This document shows positions 35,508 through 48,709 of a DNA stretch of 64,000 nucleotides, in pieces. Each line of letters begins with the position of its first letter. The stretch's first letter is position 1. Source of the stretch: Centrapalus pauciflorus (taxonomy: Eukaryota; Streptophyta; Magnoliopsida; Asterales; Asteraceae). The stretch spans positions 1-64,000 of the forward strand of contig JAANYP010005934.1 in assembly GCA_020465985.1 (NCBI GenBank). The letters are read 5' to 3'. The translations under genes and the position numbers were made by a program. Under the pieces are notes generated by a model, which worked only from the letters and a program-made list of their open reading frames with translations, was not told the origin of the DNA and searched no databases.

Positions 35508-36013
35508 AAACTCGAATGATTAAGGATGAAACTTGAATGAATAAGTTTCAAACTCGGATGATTAAGAATGAAACTCGGTTGATGAAGAATCAAACTCAAA
35601 TAGTGAAGGGTAAAACTCGATGAATGAAGTACCACACCCGATGAATAAAGTACCAAACTCGATGATTGAAGGATCAAACTCGATTGATGAATGATCAAAC
35701 TTGATTGAATAACGATCAAACTCGGATGCCTAAGGATTAATCTCGGATAAATAATGAACACACTCGAATGTTTTATGAGTAAACTCGGGTGACCAAATAA
35801 TGAAACTCGGATATAAAAGGATCAAACTCGATTTATTCTTGATTAAACTCAAAATAACCTCTCTCAAACTCGGATGAAATTTAAACTTCCTCGAATGAAA
35901 TATCAACAAACTCGGGTATTGAAATGATCAAACTCGAAAATCAAAGGACGAAATTCGGTCAACAAAGAATAAAACTCGATTATAACATTAATCAAACTCG
36001 ATCAACACTAAAA
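35508..36013 (-). repeat. 21-bp minisatellite, about 24 copies
   Basis: Units of 20-22 bp begin AAACTCG (plus strand), for example AAACTCGATGATTGAAGGATC broken here into variants at 35655 and neighbours. It lies in the leader of the antisense element, between primer-binding site and gag. On the minus strand part of it stays open as a 7-residue Ser/Leu/Ile/His repeat (35465-35761). Confidence 0.9.
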
Positions 36014-37028
36014 ATTCATTATTGCCCGAGTTTGAACAGAAAGTTATCAAAATCAAGTTCAAAATTACAATTTGCAACAAAAAAAAATCCACGAATTGAT
36101 CCCAAATTGAAATGGAAGGTTCGATTTTCACACACAAACACTTTTTTGAGAGAAAATTTTGTCTAATATCAAATTAAAACCAAAAAATTTGACAAAAATC
36201 AGTAAGAACACAAAAAAAATCAGTTAAATTCAAATTACTTTTTGTGTGTTTGGAGTTGAAAACTGAAACTTATATCAATCTTTTCGTCTTTAAAATACGC
36301 ACCTTCGATCCAAAAACTACTTCATTTCATCCACTCAATCAAAAACCCAAATTGAATTTCTGAATTTTTCAAAAAACCGATAAAACAGTACTTCAAAAAA
36401 AAAATTGAAGTCCAATTCAAAAATCACAAAATTGTAGCCATATTAGGCTCTAATACCAATTGATAATTCAATATCTATCATCTAATTCATATAAAAATCA
36501 ATCAGATCAAGATCATAACACATAATATTGAATGATTATATTGATGAGAAGAATATTACATTGATGAGCCTTTTTATTTGTTCTTGATTTCTTGCACAGC
36601 ACACTTGACTTCTAACAATTCGTATAAGCCCTGTGTGATTCATACTACTATAGTAGCAACTACCCCTATTTATACACAACTCAACTATTAAGTATTTACA
36701 AATTACACCCTTGAACTTCTACTATAAATTGTTTTCATATCTATTTATATTTGTACCCAACAATTCTTTTTAGATAGAAAGTTGAGGGGTATGTTTTGTA
36801 AACCCCTCAAAGTAGTCCTAGGTATAAAAAGGAATGTTTGACCTAGAGTTTTGGATCCTTGCAACTTTTCACTTTTGAATATTCTATTGAAAATCGGCGG
36901 CTGCACATTCTCTCAAGTTGACATTGATTGACAGTATACACATTCTCTTTGTTTTATTGCATGAATCGTCCTTTTATCCTACGAAAAGTTGTTTGAGTGC
37001 TTTATAATTGTTTGGGACCACTACAACA

Positions 37029-37510
37029 TATTCTATGTAGAGTATCGCGTATTCTATGTAGAAATACATTAAAAACATAGTTTTAACAAATTAATTGACG
37101 AACATATTCTAGGTAGATTATCATTTATTCTAAGTAAAATATCATGTATTCTATATAGATATAACGATAACAATTTACTAGTACACCAATAACACTATTC
37201 TACATAGATACAAACTAGCTACAATAAATTAAGTATAGAATATCATGTATTGTATATAGATACAACAATAACAAATTACTAGTGCAACAATAACAATATT
37301 CAACATAGATACAAATTAGCTACAATCAATTTTATATAGAATACTATTTATTCTATATAAAGTATCATATATCTATAAAAATACAAACCAAATCTAGATA
37401 GAATACATAAAGAATATCGTGTAATCTATGTAGAATATCACGTTGTTTTATGTAGAGTATCGTGTATTCTATGTAGAATATCGCGTAATCTTTGTAAAAT
37501 ATCGCAGACG
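37029..37510. repeat. Tandem imperfect repeats with TATTCTATGTAGA motif
   Basis: TATTCTATGTAGAATATCGCG-like motifs recur through the stretch. A unit of about 100 bp containing CATGTATT-TATATAGATA and CAATAACA is present about twice (37143-37235 and 37240-37335). No gene is seen. Confidence 0.6.
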
Positions 37511-39108
<1,598 letters not shown>

Positions 39109-39318
39109 TTGTTGTATTCATGCTTCCTGGTCGAATCCCCTTTTCTCTTTTCTTGGACACGCACCAGCACAAACCTCAATTTTTCTCTCTATCGCTTCTC
39201 TCTTTGCTCTCTATCTCTTATCGGCGACTGCCTCACTGTCGTATCTCTTTCGCCGGCGAACACCAACAGACATCAGTCTGTTCCTACTCACTCACCCCCC
39301 CCCCCCCCCACTCACTCG
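39109..39318 (+). other. Host gene 5' leader, upstream piece
   Basis: This CT-rich, GC-richer stretch (CTCTCTATCGCTTCTCTC, GCCGGCGAACACC, then a C run) looks like a plant 5' untranslated region and stops at the ACTGG target duplication of the LTR element. The same leader resumes at 55394 after the second ACTGG. Transcription start not identified. Confidence 0.55.
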
Positions 39319-40916
39319 ACTGGTGTAACGTCCAGATTTTTCATATAAATATTTAAATACTAGAAATTTCGAGTTATTCAGTTATAACCGTTAAATATAA
39401 ATAAGAAATTTCAAGCAACCAAATAATGATAAAATTATATTTTAGGAATAAAACCAAAGTAAACGTTAGGATAACCAAAGTATGATGCCCAATTTGCAAA
39501 TTTTGAACTAGATTATTGTTTCATTTTGTTGACTTTCAAAGAAAAATGACATATCACCATTTAGGGTCTTTCACCCTCTGTAATTTATTTACCTTTGCCC
39601 CATGCATCTTCTTTTTCCTTTCTCCTTCTCCATTGACTCTTTTATATAAAAACCATCCATTTTCTTTCATGGATTCCAAAACTCTTATGTTGAGAATTTA
39701 TTAAAAACAAATCAGTAGCTGGAAACATTCTTGAAGTTTTTGGAGTGGAGGCTAGGATACTCTCATTATCATCTCCAATCCTTCATTTTCCAACCTTGAG
39801 GTATAGAAATTTTCATTCACGTCACCTATTTCTTTTGACTTTTGAAATTATCAAACTAAATATTTCATGTTCAAATAATCCAGAATCTAGTAGTTGAGTT
39901 CATCCACTTCATCACTTTCATCAAGAAAACCCATAACACCCATTAATGGAGTTTATCTCAATATTTTACAAATATCTCAAATAGCCATAAAACATTAAAA
40001 TATTATTAGAAACAAGATTAGATATGAATTTCTGATTTGATTTAAGGATTTAAGTTGAGTTTTTGGGTTATTGGAGTAAACTCCATGATTTTTGGAGTTG
40101 AGAAATTAAATTAAAAATGGAATAGGAATTAATGATTTTAACTCTGTGTGTGTGTGTTGTGCGGCATGGCCGGAGGTCAGGCGACCCTGTCGCCGCCGCC
40201 GACCGCCAACCGACCTTTTCTTCCCTCGCGTAGGCTGTTGCGTCTGTCTGTCCCAGCTTTATGTTTTCTTTTTGTCAGCAGCAACACAAACATTAAAGGT
40301 TGGGCTAAGAAAATTGTTGGGCTGGTGATTTCTTATTTAATTTTGTGTGGGTCACTTGGCTTAAGCCCAAATTGGGTCTACGCCTCTATCTCCATGTCTT
40401 CTTTCTTTCCTTTTTCTTTTCTTTCTTTCGAAAACAACAACCAACAGAATTAGTGTGCCTATTATTCATTTATCTATTTACTTATTTAATTATTTTCTTT
40501 TGATTTTGGAATTTAAAAGTAAGTTTGTGGACTAGTCTTATTTGATAATTGATGAAATGTGGGTTGAGTTAGTTAGTAGTATGTTAGCCCTAAAATAGTG
40601 TATAATTAAATATAATAAAAGTCTAGGTTCATTTATAATTAGGAATAGTTTACTTTGGGGGGAATCTTAATTTCCAAGACTTTAAGGGGAGTGTTTGGAC
40701 AAACTCCCAAAGTAAGCTTAGGTATAAATAATATTGTTCTCTTAGGGTTTTAGGATTAAAAGAGGAGCCTCCACCTAGTGAGTGTGTGTTTTGAGTGTGT
40801 GAAAGTTCCTAGAGATTGACTGTCAAAATTCTCTCTTGTAATCTTCATATTCTTAATACAAATCATTTGATTATTGTGTTTGAGTGAAAAATATAATGGG
40901 AATCAAAGTTATCAAT

Positions 40917-40928
40917 TGGTATCAGAGC
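40917..40928 (+). other. Primer-binding site, initiator tRNA-Met
   Basis: TGGTATCAGAGC, the exact common plant copia primer site, two bases after the LTR end. Confidence 0.9.
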
Positions 40929-41523
40929 AAGAAGATTGGATTTAAACTTGAAATCTTAGATTTGTTCGTGTTCTTCACAAAAACGTCATGAAATTGAGCT
41001 GAAACTTCAAAAAATCACCAAAAATCCATACGATGTCCGTTTAAGCTGATTTTTGGATATGTTGTGCGAGTATATGCCAGAAACACCCTGTCAAACGTTC
41101 AGAGGCTAACTCCAAATATCGATGGAGTAATCGCAATTTTACTATTCTGGTCATTTTCGGTTACGTTTTTGTGATTACATTTTTTATTTGAGTGATATAC
41201 TTGTTGAAATGATCTGAAAATTTGCATGAATGATCTTATATGTTAGATAATTTGTTCTGAAAATTTTCATGATCTAATTTGAAGTATTTAAGGAGTAATT
41301 ACATTTTTTAAATCCAATTATTCTTCGTGTTCTTTGCAAAAATCAAAGGTTTTGCTCTTATTTCTATGTTAATATTCTGTTTTTGTTTGGTTTTCTATTC
41401 CATAATCATAAGCAATTAATCTTGTACTGATTTCGAGCATTTCTTGTTCAATAATTACAAGTTTTTCTTGTTTAATCGTTGAAATTGTTAATCGGTAATT
41501 TTTCTTAAGTGTTATTCTCGGTT

Positions 41524-41950
41524 CAGTGCTTCCAGAGGGCATATATTTTGACTGGAACATCGTTAGAAGGCCTACAATACGTCAAAACGAAGCTTGAAAC
41601 GAGATCTACGACCTCACCGAAATTCAGACCATCCGAATTCGGATCATCCGAATTTCGGGTCCGGGTCTATCCAAACTTTTGACATTCAGTGCTTCCAGAG
41701 GGCATAACTTTTGACTGGAACATCGTTAGATGGCCTACAATACGTCAAAACGAAGCTTGAAACGAGATCTACGACCTCACCAAAATTCGGACCCATACGA
41801 ATTCGGACCATCCGAATTCCGGGTCCGGGTCTATCCAAACTTTTGACATTCAGTGCTTCCAGAGGCCATAACTTTTGACTCGAACATCGTTAGACGGCCT
41901 ACCATACGCCGAAACAAAGCTAGAAATGAGATCTACAATCATCAAATTTG
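41524..41950 (+). repeat. About 163-bp tandem repeat, 2.6 copies
   Basis: Units begin CAGTGCTTCCAGAGG at 41524, 41687 and 41851. Each includes AACATCGTTAGA, ACGAAGCTTGAAACGAGATC and CCGAATTCGGA-type motifs. It occupies the leader before gag. A single related unit occurs in antisense at about 35395-35460 in the other gag-only element. Confidence 0.88.
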
Positions 41951-42163
41951 GCAAAGTTGTTTTGTTCAATTTTCGAGGCCTAATTCCACTCCAGAAAAAA
42001 GTTACGGATATTTTTCTACAGAAAAGCTGAAATTTCAACGTCAAAAACTCGTTTCTGATCCAAGTTTCTTCAAGTTACCAACCTCGGATACATCTGAACT
42101 TGTGACGTTTCTGAGTTTTTCCAGTTTTCAATCTAGAAGATCCACCTTTTGCACTCCACAATC

Positions 42164-43577
42164 ATGACTCAAGGATTTTCCACACATGAGAAGACTGTTG
42201 AGGAGGAGAAAGTTGATATATCCAGTCTGTCTCATGAACCACTCCAAACAGGTACAAAGTTCTTCATCTTCGTCCGATTTATTTGATATACAATCCTTAT
42301 CTGATTTTAAGTCTAGTGATGAATTTGATGAACTGCATGCACAACTACATGAATTAAAGATTGAATTGATTGCTGAAAAAGAACAATCCGTTGTGTATAA
42401 AAAGAAATGGCTAAACAACCATGAGGTGATAAAGAAGATGTTAATTGAAAAGGTAGATGTTGAGGATAGGAATAAATACCTTGAATCTTGTATGGATAAA
42501 CTCACTGATGAAAAGAACTCTTTAAAATCAGAAAAATCTGTTCTTTCAAAACGCTTAGAGTCTGTAACCATGGAAAACATAGACAGTTTGGAAAAATAAA
42601 AAATGATAGAAGAAGAAAGAATAGGTTTGTACTCTCGCATAAAGACCCTAGATGATGAATTTCTAAAACGGAGTCAAACTGAACAAGCTATTCATTTAAA
42701 CCAACCCAAAGAGACTAGGTTTTATCATTTCAAATAAGGAATTGGTTTTAAAAATCTTAAGTATTTGAAAAATGTTCAACAAGTTTTACCTATTTTTTAT
42801 GACATGAGATATAAGGGTGCTGGGCTTAAATCTTTCTTTTTTGAGTCATCAAAAGAAGTTTTAACCCAAGAGGATGAGAAACGCATTGAAAATAAAGAAA
42901 AAGAAATATCTTTTAAATATGAAGAACTAAACAAGAGTTATCCTTATAGAGTACCCACTCTAGAGGAAGACTTCTTGTCTAGTTATTCTGAAGCTGAAAT
43001 GAAAGCAGAACCTGTAAAACCAATCCCTCACCTTTACATTCCTACAAAAGTTCTTCAACATAAAATTAAAGTTTTAGAAAAGGAATTAAAGTCAACTCAA
43101 AAGAAAGCTCTTGATTTTCAAGAAGCTCTTCTTAAGAGTGAGGAAAAATTGGTAAATCAAAGTTTTCAACAATCTGTAGAATTAACTGTCTACAGAGAAA
43201 AATTTGACATGGTTTTTCAAAGATTAAAAGATCATTTAAAAGAACCATGAGTTTCTCATCCTACCAAAATCCCACTCGTGTCATCTAACAAAGGCAAGAC
43301 TAAACTTGAAAATTCTTCTATCAATTGTGAAGGTGAGTGCTCAAAATCTTTTAAAGCTGAGGTTTCAAAGAAGACTCGGAGTCAATCTAAGTCTTCCAAG
43401 AAACCCACTCACCAAGGAAAAGTAAATTTTTCAAAGTCAAAGTCTTCCAAACGTACGAACTCTCATTGTTTTGTTCCTACTATTCATGCAAGAAGGATTC
43501 CTAAAATAACACCTCTTGATTTTCAAAGTTTCTTTGTGAAAAAGGCAGTCATGCCTGAATCTTTTGTGAAAATGTAA
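42164..43577 (+). pseudogene. Copia gag remnant, N-terminal and coiled-coil parts
   Basis: ATG at 42164 (MTQGFSTHEKTVEEEKVD) is followed by a frameshift. There is a Ser/Asp-rich acidic part, a long coiled coil (42290-42597), then open stretches 42765-43250 (QQVLPIFYDMRYKGAGLKSF, a linker found in copia Gag C-termini) and 43278-43577 (Lys/Ser-rich basic). Stops separate the blocks. No capsid core and no zinc knuckle are recognised. It would have made a Gag-derived protein if intact. Confidence 0.65.
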
Positions 43578-44290
43578 GGTCTACCTAACACAGATCTATC
43601 TAGACGCGGAACCGTCAACGAGTGCGGAATTCTCGTTAACGGGTAGACGGAAACAACTCTCAAACAGAAACACGGAGACTATCAGAGGCTGAACGAACGA
43701 CACACGAACGATCCTACGAACTGATTCTCTCCGAAACGACACTAACACTGATGATAAACTCGAGATCGCTTAATGCTTAATCACTGACGAATTCTGCAAA
43801 AAGTCTGATAATTAATCGAGTCTATCCCTAATTATAGAGGCTAATTCGAGTCTGTTATGGGCCAAACTCGAATCTGGCCCAAGGCCCATTCGAGTTTGAC
43901 CTCATTGACTCTCTCGAATCTGCCTATATTCGAATCTAGGTTCACATTCGAATCTATCATAGATTCGAATGCCAAACCTTATACAATTTGAATCTAACTA
44001 ACATGTATATGAAACTTATGTTTATGCTTTAATTAATATTTGATCTTTATGTTTGAACTTCTTGTAATATGTTACATCAAGTTCAAACACACAATCAATA
44101 ACAATCAAACATATATAGACATATATATCAAACACTCGTTAATTCTCAAAACTCTGAATATTACTTAAACCACAATGTTAGATCGCTTAGACTGCTATCG
44201 TCACCCAGGGTGTACCAACAGAAAATCGATAGTAGTGCTGGTGTGCCTGGAAAGGATGTTGCTAGCTTTGAAATACTCTTTTTGCAATCT
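43578..44290. other. Insertion-like segment within the gag remnant
   Basis: Composition changes abruptly at 43575 (TGTAAGGTCTACC). The stretch contains several ATTCGAATCTA / TTCGAGT motifs at 43810-43990 and no open frame. Gag-like reading resumes after about 44290. It may be a small LTR-type or solo-LTR insertion, but clean ends and a target duplication were not found. Confidence 0.4.
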
Positions 44291-44669
44291 GTTTCAGATA
44301 TGTCCAAAAAGCTTTCGGCGTGCTGTTCCTGAAATGACTAAGTTTGTACCTTATCCTGAAAAACGGAAACACCGCCAATCTAAGAAAACAAAAGTGCATG
44401 CCTCATCACCGCCTGAAAAATTGGAAAAACCATCGCCAAATGCCAAGCCTAAGGCATTTCCAAAGTCACCCAAGCCAAAGGTTGTTCCATTACCTAAGAT
44501 TGTTTCAAAATCAGCTGGACCCATATACAAATGGGTGTCAAAAGGTTCTGCATCTAAACTTGTGTCGAACGATAAATGGATTACTACTGTTGTGTTGTTA
44601 CATGACGATGGAAATCCTAAATCTAACAAGAAAGGACCCATCTTTCGATGGGTACCAAAAGTAGTTTAA
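44291..44669 (+). pseudogene. Copia gag remnant, basic C-terminal tail
   Basis: The open frame has a Lys/Pro/Ser-rich tail and repeated GP-hydrophobic-WVPK-type motifs (GPIYKWVSK, GPIFRWVPKVV) and ends in TAA at 44667-44669. The same motifs occur on the minus strand near 33940-34030. In intact copia Gag-Pol such motifs lie between the knuckle and protease; here no protease follows. Confidence 0.6.
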
Positions 44670-44688
44670 TTTTTTTTGCAGGTTAAAT

Positions 44689-44892
44689 GGTTTTCAGATC
44701 ACTTCAGACTGGATCCCGGACTTCAATGTAAACGCTTCTGATCACTCAGTTCAGGACCCGATCTTTAGTGAAATGGCTTCTACTTACTTCCGAGTAGAAT
44801 CCGTGCCTCAAAGCAATGGCTTCTGCATCATGACAGATCAGAACCCGATCTTTCATGTTTAGATGGTTTCTAAACACCCAGTTTAGAACCCG
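44689..44892 (+). repeat. Array of five stem-loops, about 43-bp period
   Basis: Units start at 44689, 44734, 44775, 44818 and 44865 (spacing 45, 41, 43, 47). Each begins GGTTT or GCTTC/GGCTTC and ends GAACCCG or a close variant, with pairing arms TTCTGA/TCAGGA, TTCTACT/AGTAGAA, TTCTG/CAGAA and TTCTAAAC/GTTTAGAA. The first unit pairs weakly (TTCAG/CTGGA). The array starts 20 bp after the stop of the gag-like frame, the same place as the eight-unit array in the other element. Confidence 0.82.
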
Positions 44893-46936
44893 TGTTTACG
44901 GGACTTCTTTGGATTTTTTTCACTACTTTTTATGCTTATCAGTTTGAGTTTCATTCTTGAAATTCACTCAAAACATTTTATGTTTCACTGATACTGTTCT
45001 TATTTGCAGGGAAAGTTTCAGATGCGCTTTGAAGATGACATCTTAACGAAAAGTGTGTAAGCATTCTGAATACCCTAATGCACACTTTAAAAGGTTTTGT
45101 TAGAACAATATGATTCTCTGATTGAATAAATTTCCACCAAGATTAATTGATCTAATCTTCGTGATGATCTTGATCTCATTCTTCCTGAGATTCTCTCAAA
45201 TATTCTGATTTCTCCCGCATAGTCTGATTCACTCATACATCAAGTTTCTCTCATACAAGCTAATAGTTTGATTCATTTCCAAATCTCATATCAGACTCTC
45301 TATTCAAGTTCTCTCATACAGTCTCTCAAACTTCCCAAGATATTTCATTCAACTCTCATCCATCTTCTTAAATACCCCATGAGCTTCACTGATATATCTT
45401 TCAAGATATCATGCTGACTCCGATGATGCCCAATATGTGTGATTAGGCATATATATATATCGTTCTCATGGTCTAAACCAGAGCCGGAAGACCTACCCAA
45501 GGAGCAAACCACTTTAGTTTGTGTTAGTAAGGGTTCTTAGGTCAAATAGTTGAGGAGTGTTAGTTACCATGGGGTACTAACAGGGTCGAGCATAGATAAA
45601 ATGCAATTAAGAGGGGTTATTGAAAGGAGATGGGAGTGCATCATGAACTAACAATGCTATGCTTTCTGTCTATCATTGTATTTTAAAAGTGAGCCTGAGG
45701 GAGTTCAACTAAAAAATGACGAGAGCTGAGGGGTGAGAAAGGATTAAAAGAAAAGATAAATCCTACCAACACCGTGTCAGTCTGCTGGGTTTCCTACATC
45801 TGCTACCAAATTCCATGTGTTGGAATTAGGTATTGAACAAGACGTCATGGACCCAGTGACGCATGCACCTAACCTCCCTAGCTACTCAGTTGTCTCTTAA
45901 AAGACTTCTGTTTCAATTCACACGGAGTTATATCACATACTCTATCGACATATCATTTGGATATTGTAGATATTGAAACAAGGAAGACATCCTCTCCGGT
46001 CTCCGACTTCAGTTGATGCACTTTGAGTCTAGAGCTTAATGTTATACACTTTTAGGACACATGGAGTCTACAGTCTGCGTAACTATAAACAGCTTGTCTA
46101 CCGAGATAGAGCCGGAACAAATATGAGTGATTCTTTCATGATAAAGGATTACACAATGATTATTTGGAAATCCTACCGGTGTTAATGTCACGCCAGCGCT
46201 GAACATAGGTCACATAGACTTAGTCTATTGTGCAAACAGAACTCCTATGTGGAACTGGAATGTTACTTACAAATGAATTTGTTTCATTTTCTTATATTCA
46301 GGTTGCAAAGCCATGATTTTCACTGTAATATCCTTTTGGTCCTGAATATTTTGTAATGAGGGAGAGATTGTCGTTTCTGAAGGCAAGAGAAAATTCTATG
46401 ATGTAATTGTTTATAGTATGTTATTGAGGGGGAGAGTTACTGATTGAGATTGTAACATGAGAGAGATAAGTACTTCTGTGTCTGTCTTGTTCTTAAATGT
46501 AATATTTTCTTTCTGAGTCTGTAATCATCTATTTCAATGAAGAAAGAAGATTTGAAGACACATTGAGGTTGTTCATTTGAAGGGGAGAGCTGAAGTGATT
46601 ACATGATGATCATAATTCTCATGATCATCATGAGGGGGAGAATGTTATGAAAAGAGTTGAAATGTTTTGAAAGACCTACTAAATGCAAGGGGAGAGCCAC
46701 CGATCTGAAACATTTAAAGGGAGAGTCATCTGAAGAAGATCAATGATATACTTAAAAAGTTCAGAGATCAAAGTTACTTCAAAGATCAGAGATCAGAGTT
46801 TAGAGCCCAAGACTTCAGAAGAATACAAGCGTTGATTACAAGAAGGGGGAGATTGTTAGAAATTTTATTTCTTGTAATTCAAGCTTGTGTAATTGCGCTT
46901 AATTGTAAATATTTAATTATACACTAAAGGGGAGAT
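44893..46936 (+). other. Non-coding block shared by the two gag-only elements
   Basis: There is no ORF. Parts match the reverse complement of 32100-33000, for example GCCGGAACAAATATGAGTGA near 46108 and ATGTGGAACTGG near 46248. The end is rich in GAGGGGGAGA-type purine runs (46355-46930). Confidence 0.6.
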
Positions 46937-48697
46937 TGTTAGCCCTAAAATAGTGTATAATTAAATATAATAAAAGTCTAGGTTCAATTTATAATTAGGA
47001 ATAGTTTACTTTGGGGGGAATCTTAATTTCCAAGACTTTAAGGGGAGTATTTGGACAAACTCCCAAAGAAAGCTTAGGTATAAATAATATTGTTCTCTTA
47101 GGGTTTTAGGATTAAAAGAGGAGCCTCCACCTAGTGAGTGTGTGTTTTGAGTGTGAAAGTTCCCAGAGATTGAGTGTCAAAATTCTCTATTGTAATCTTC
47201 ATATTCTTAATACAAATCGTCTGATTATTGTGTTTGAGTGCAAAATATACTGGGAATCAAAGTTATCATAGTATGACTTAGGTCCAAATCAGTTAGATTA
47301 ATTTGTTTTGGGTCAATGCTCGTTGTTATATTAATTAGTTTGGGGTTGGTGATTTTGTGTAATGTTAATAGGTTCATACTATTGGATCAAATATCTGATG
47401 TACCAACTAGTTGGGTTTAAGGCCCGAACCCATTTTAATTTTCATTTTGAGTGTAAAGTTCTAATGTTGGGCCTTAAGTGTGGGTTAATAAATAATGTAT
47501 TTTGGGCTTGAGCACTTTTTGAGTAGATCATTGTTAATAATAAGATAAATGTATTTAATTAATTTAATTATAAGTTAATTAGGAAAAGTGTCCATTCAAA
47601 TAAAAGACTATACAAATTTATAAGTTCAAGGTAATTGATTAAATAATACACTGTAGCCGAAATAGGTTTGAGACCTATAATTATAGGCTAATTAACCAAA
47701 AACTTAAAGTTTAATTAATTTTGAAGATTTTGCCACATAAATAAATAATTATCGTTTTAGCCCCCGAACTTTGGAATCTTAGGCCAATCAAGGATTTTAG
47801 TTTTAGATAAATAAAAATAGTGGCGATTAAGCAATATGCTTTTATTATCAGGTCGTTAGTCGAGCATGGAGGATTCTGATAATTTGGTTGGCCGAGATTT
47901 CTTCAGTAGTGCTTCGAAGGACAATTGTTATCACCGTGAGTAACAGATTTATCTGCATGATCAGTTATATGTGTTTATGCATATTTGTTATATTCGCTTC
48001 ATATGTATCACCCCACAATGTTATTATCATTTTCATGATTATGTCAATCATATAATATATTTATCCTACCTTTCTGTTAGAAATCTATGCCTTTGTGTAA
48101 GCGTGAATTCCCTGTATGCATACTTGTACTATACGATGTGGATTTGGGCGCCGACGCTACTGTGTGTAGGCTGGGTCGGTTAGCCCCCAAGTTTTTGGTT
48201 AAACCGGCGCCAGCTCGGATGAGGGGTTGTGCGGTTTGACCAGCACCAGCTCGGATGAGGGGTGCGGCGTCAGCTCGGATGAGGGGCGCGTAGGAAATTA
48301 TTGAATTCATGTTTCGTTTCTATTCGTGCATATTTACATATATACTTTTGTGCTTTTAAATCTTGTTACTCTCTGGGCGACGGCTTACCCCAGTTGTGGG
48401 GACTTATATTTCAGGTGGAGCGGATAAGGGTAAGGCTCCAGTATGAGATAGCAGATTTTCTTGACCGAGACATTATCGTTTTGTGTTAACTTTTATGGGT
48501 CGGGTAGAATCCTAGTTGACATGACATGTAAACTTAAACTTATTTAGCGTACTCTGATTAATGTAATTTATTATTATGGGTGGTTGCTTTATTTATCGAT
48601 GTATGACTTTAGAAAAATTTAAATTATCCCGTATTTTTTAGGTATATTGCATGTGATTGGTGGAAATTTAGTTTTAAAATATTCGGTCCTTTCAATA

Positions 48698-48709
48698 TGG
48701 CATTAGAGC
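48698..48709 (+). other. Primer-binding site of the large LTR element
   Basis: TGGCATTAGAGC lies three bases after the 5' LTR end, two mismatches from the initiator tRNA-Met site TGGTATCAGAGC. Confidence 0.6.

Larger units (their letters stand above)
31288..36762 (-). mobile_element. Non-autonomous copia-type element with gag remnant (TR-GAG-like 1)
   Basis: Direct LTRs of about 300 bp lie at 31288-31578 and 36461-36762 (minus strand TGTTGGGTAC to GAATTATCA). The minus-strand primer-binding site TGGTATTAGAGCC is at 36446-36458 and the polypurine tract TAAGGGGGAGAT at 31579-31590. Inside, in minus-strand order: a 21-bp minisatellite leader, coiled-coil gag-like remnants, a stem-loop array, and a non-coding block shared with the element at 40582. 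No protease, integrase or RT is present, so it depends on another copia for movement. TCTTT flanks both ends, offset by 2 bp. Confidence 0.85.
31190..37028 (+). repeat. 3' LTR of the second copia element, split by an insertion
   Basis: The left part, 31190-31287, starts TGTTAGATTTG after GGTGGAGAT. The right part, 36763 to about 37028, contains a TATA box TATAAAAA at 36823-36830 and ends near GGGACCACTACAACA. Net length is roughly 360 bp. The exact right end is uncertain by about 10 bp. The insertion is the antisense gag-only element. Confidence 0.6.
40582..47268 (+). mobile_element. Non-autonomous copia-type element with gag remnant (TR-GAG-like 2)
   Basis: LTRs 40582-40914 and 46937-47268 start TGTTAGCCCT and end GTTATCA. 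Target duplications TAGTA are at 40577-40581 and 47269-47273, and the undisturbed target is visible in the partner LTR near 53975. The primer-binding site is at 40917-40928. Polypurine AAAGGGGAGAT precedes the 3' LTR, and a TATA box (TATAAATA) lies near 40723. By eye the two LTRs differ at about ten positions. The interior has a gag-like region but no protease, integrase or RT, and is related to 31288-36762 although the LTRs differ. Confidence 0.93.

Noticed and set aside
35508..36013. CRISPR-like array (regular 21-bp period)
   Set aside because: No spacers; units are contiguous diverged minisatellite copies in a plant retroelement.
47971..48310. Paired 70- to 77-codon frames repeated at 54665-55004
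   Set aside because: They lie inside the two LTRs of the large element and are duplicated only because the LTRs are; no coding features.
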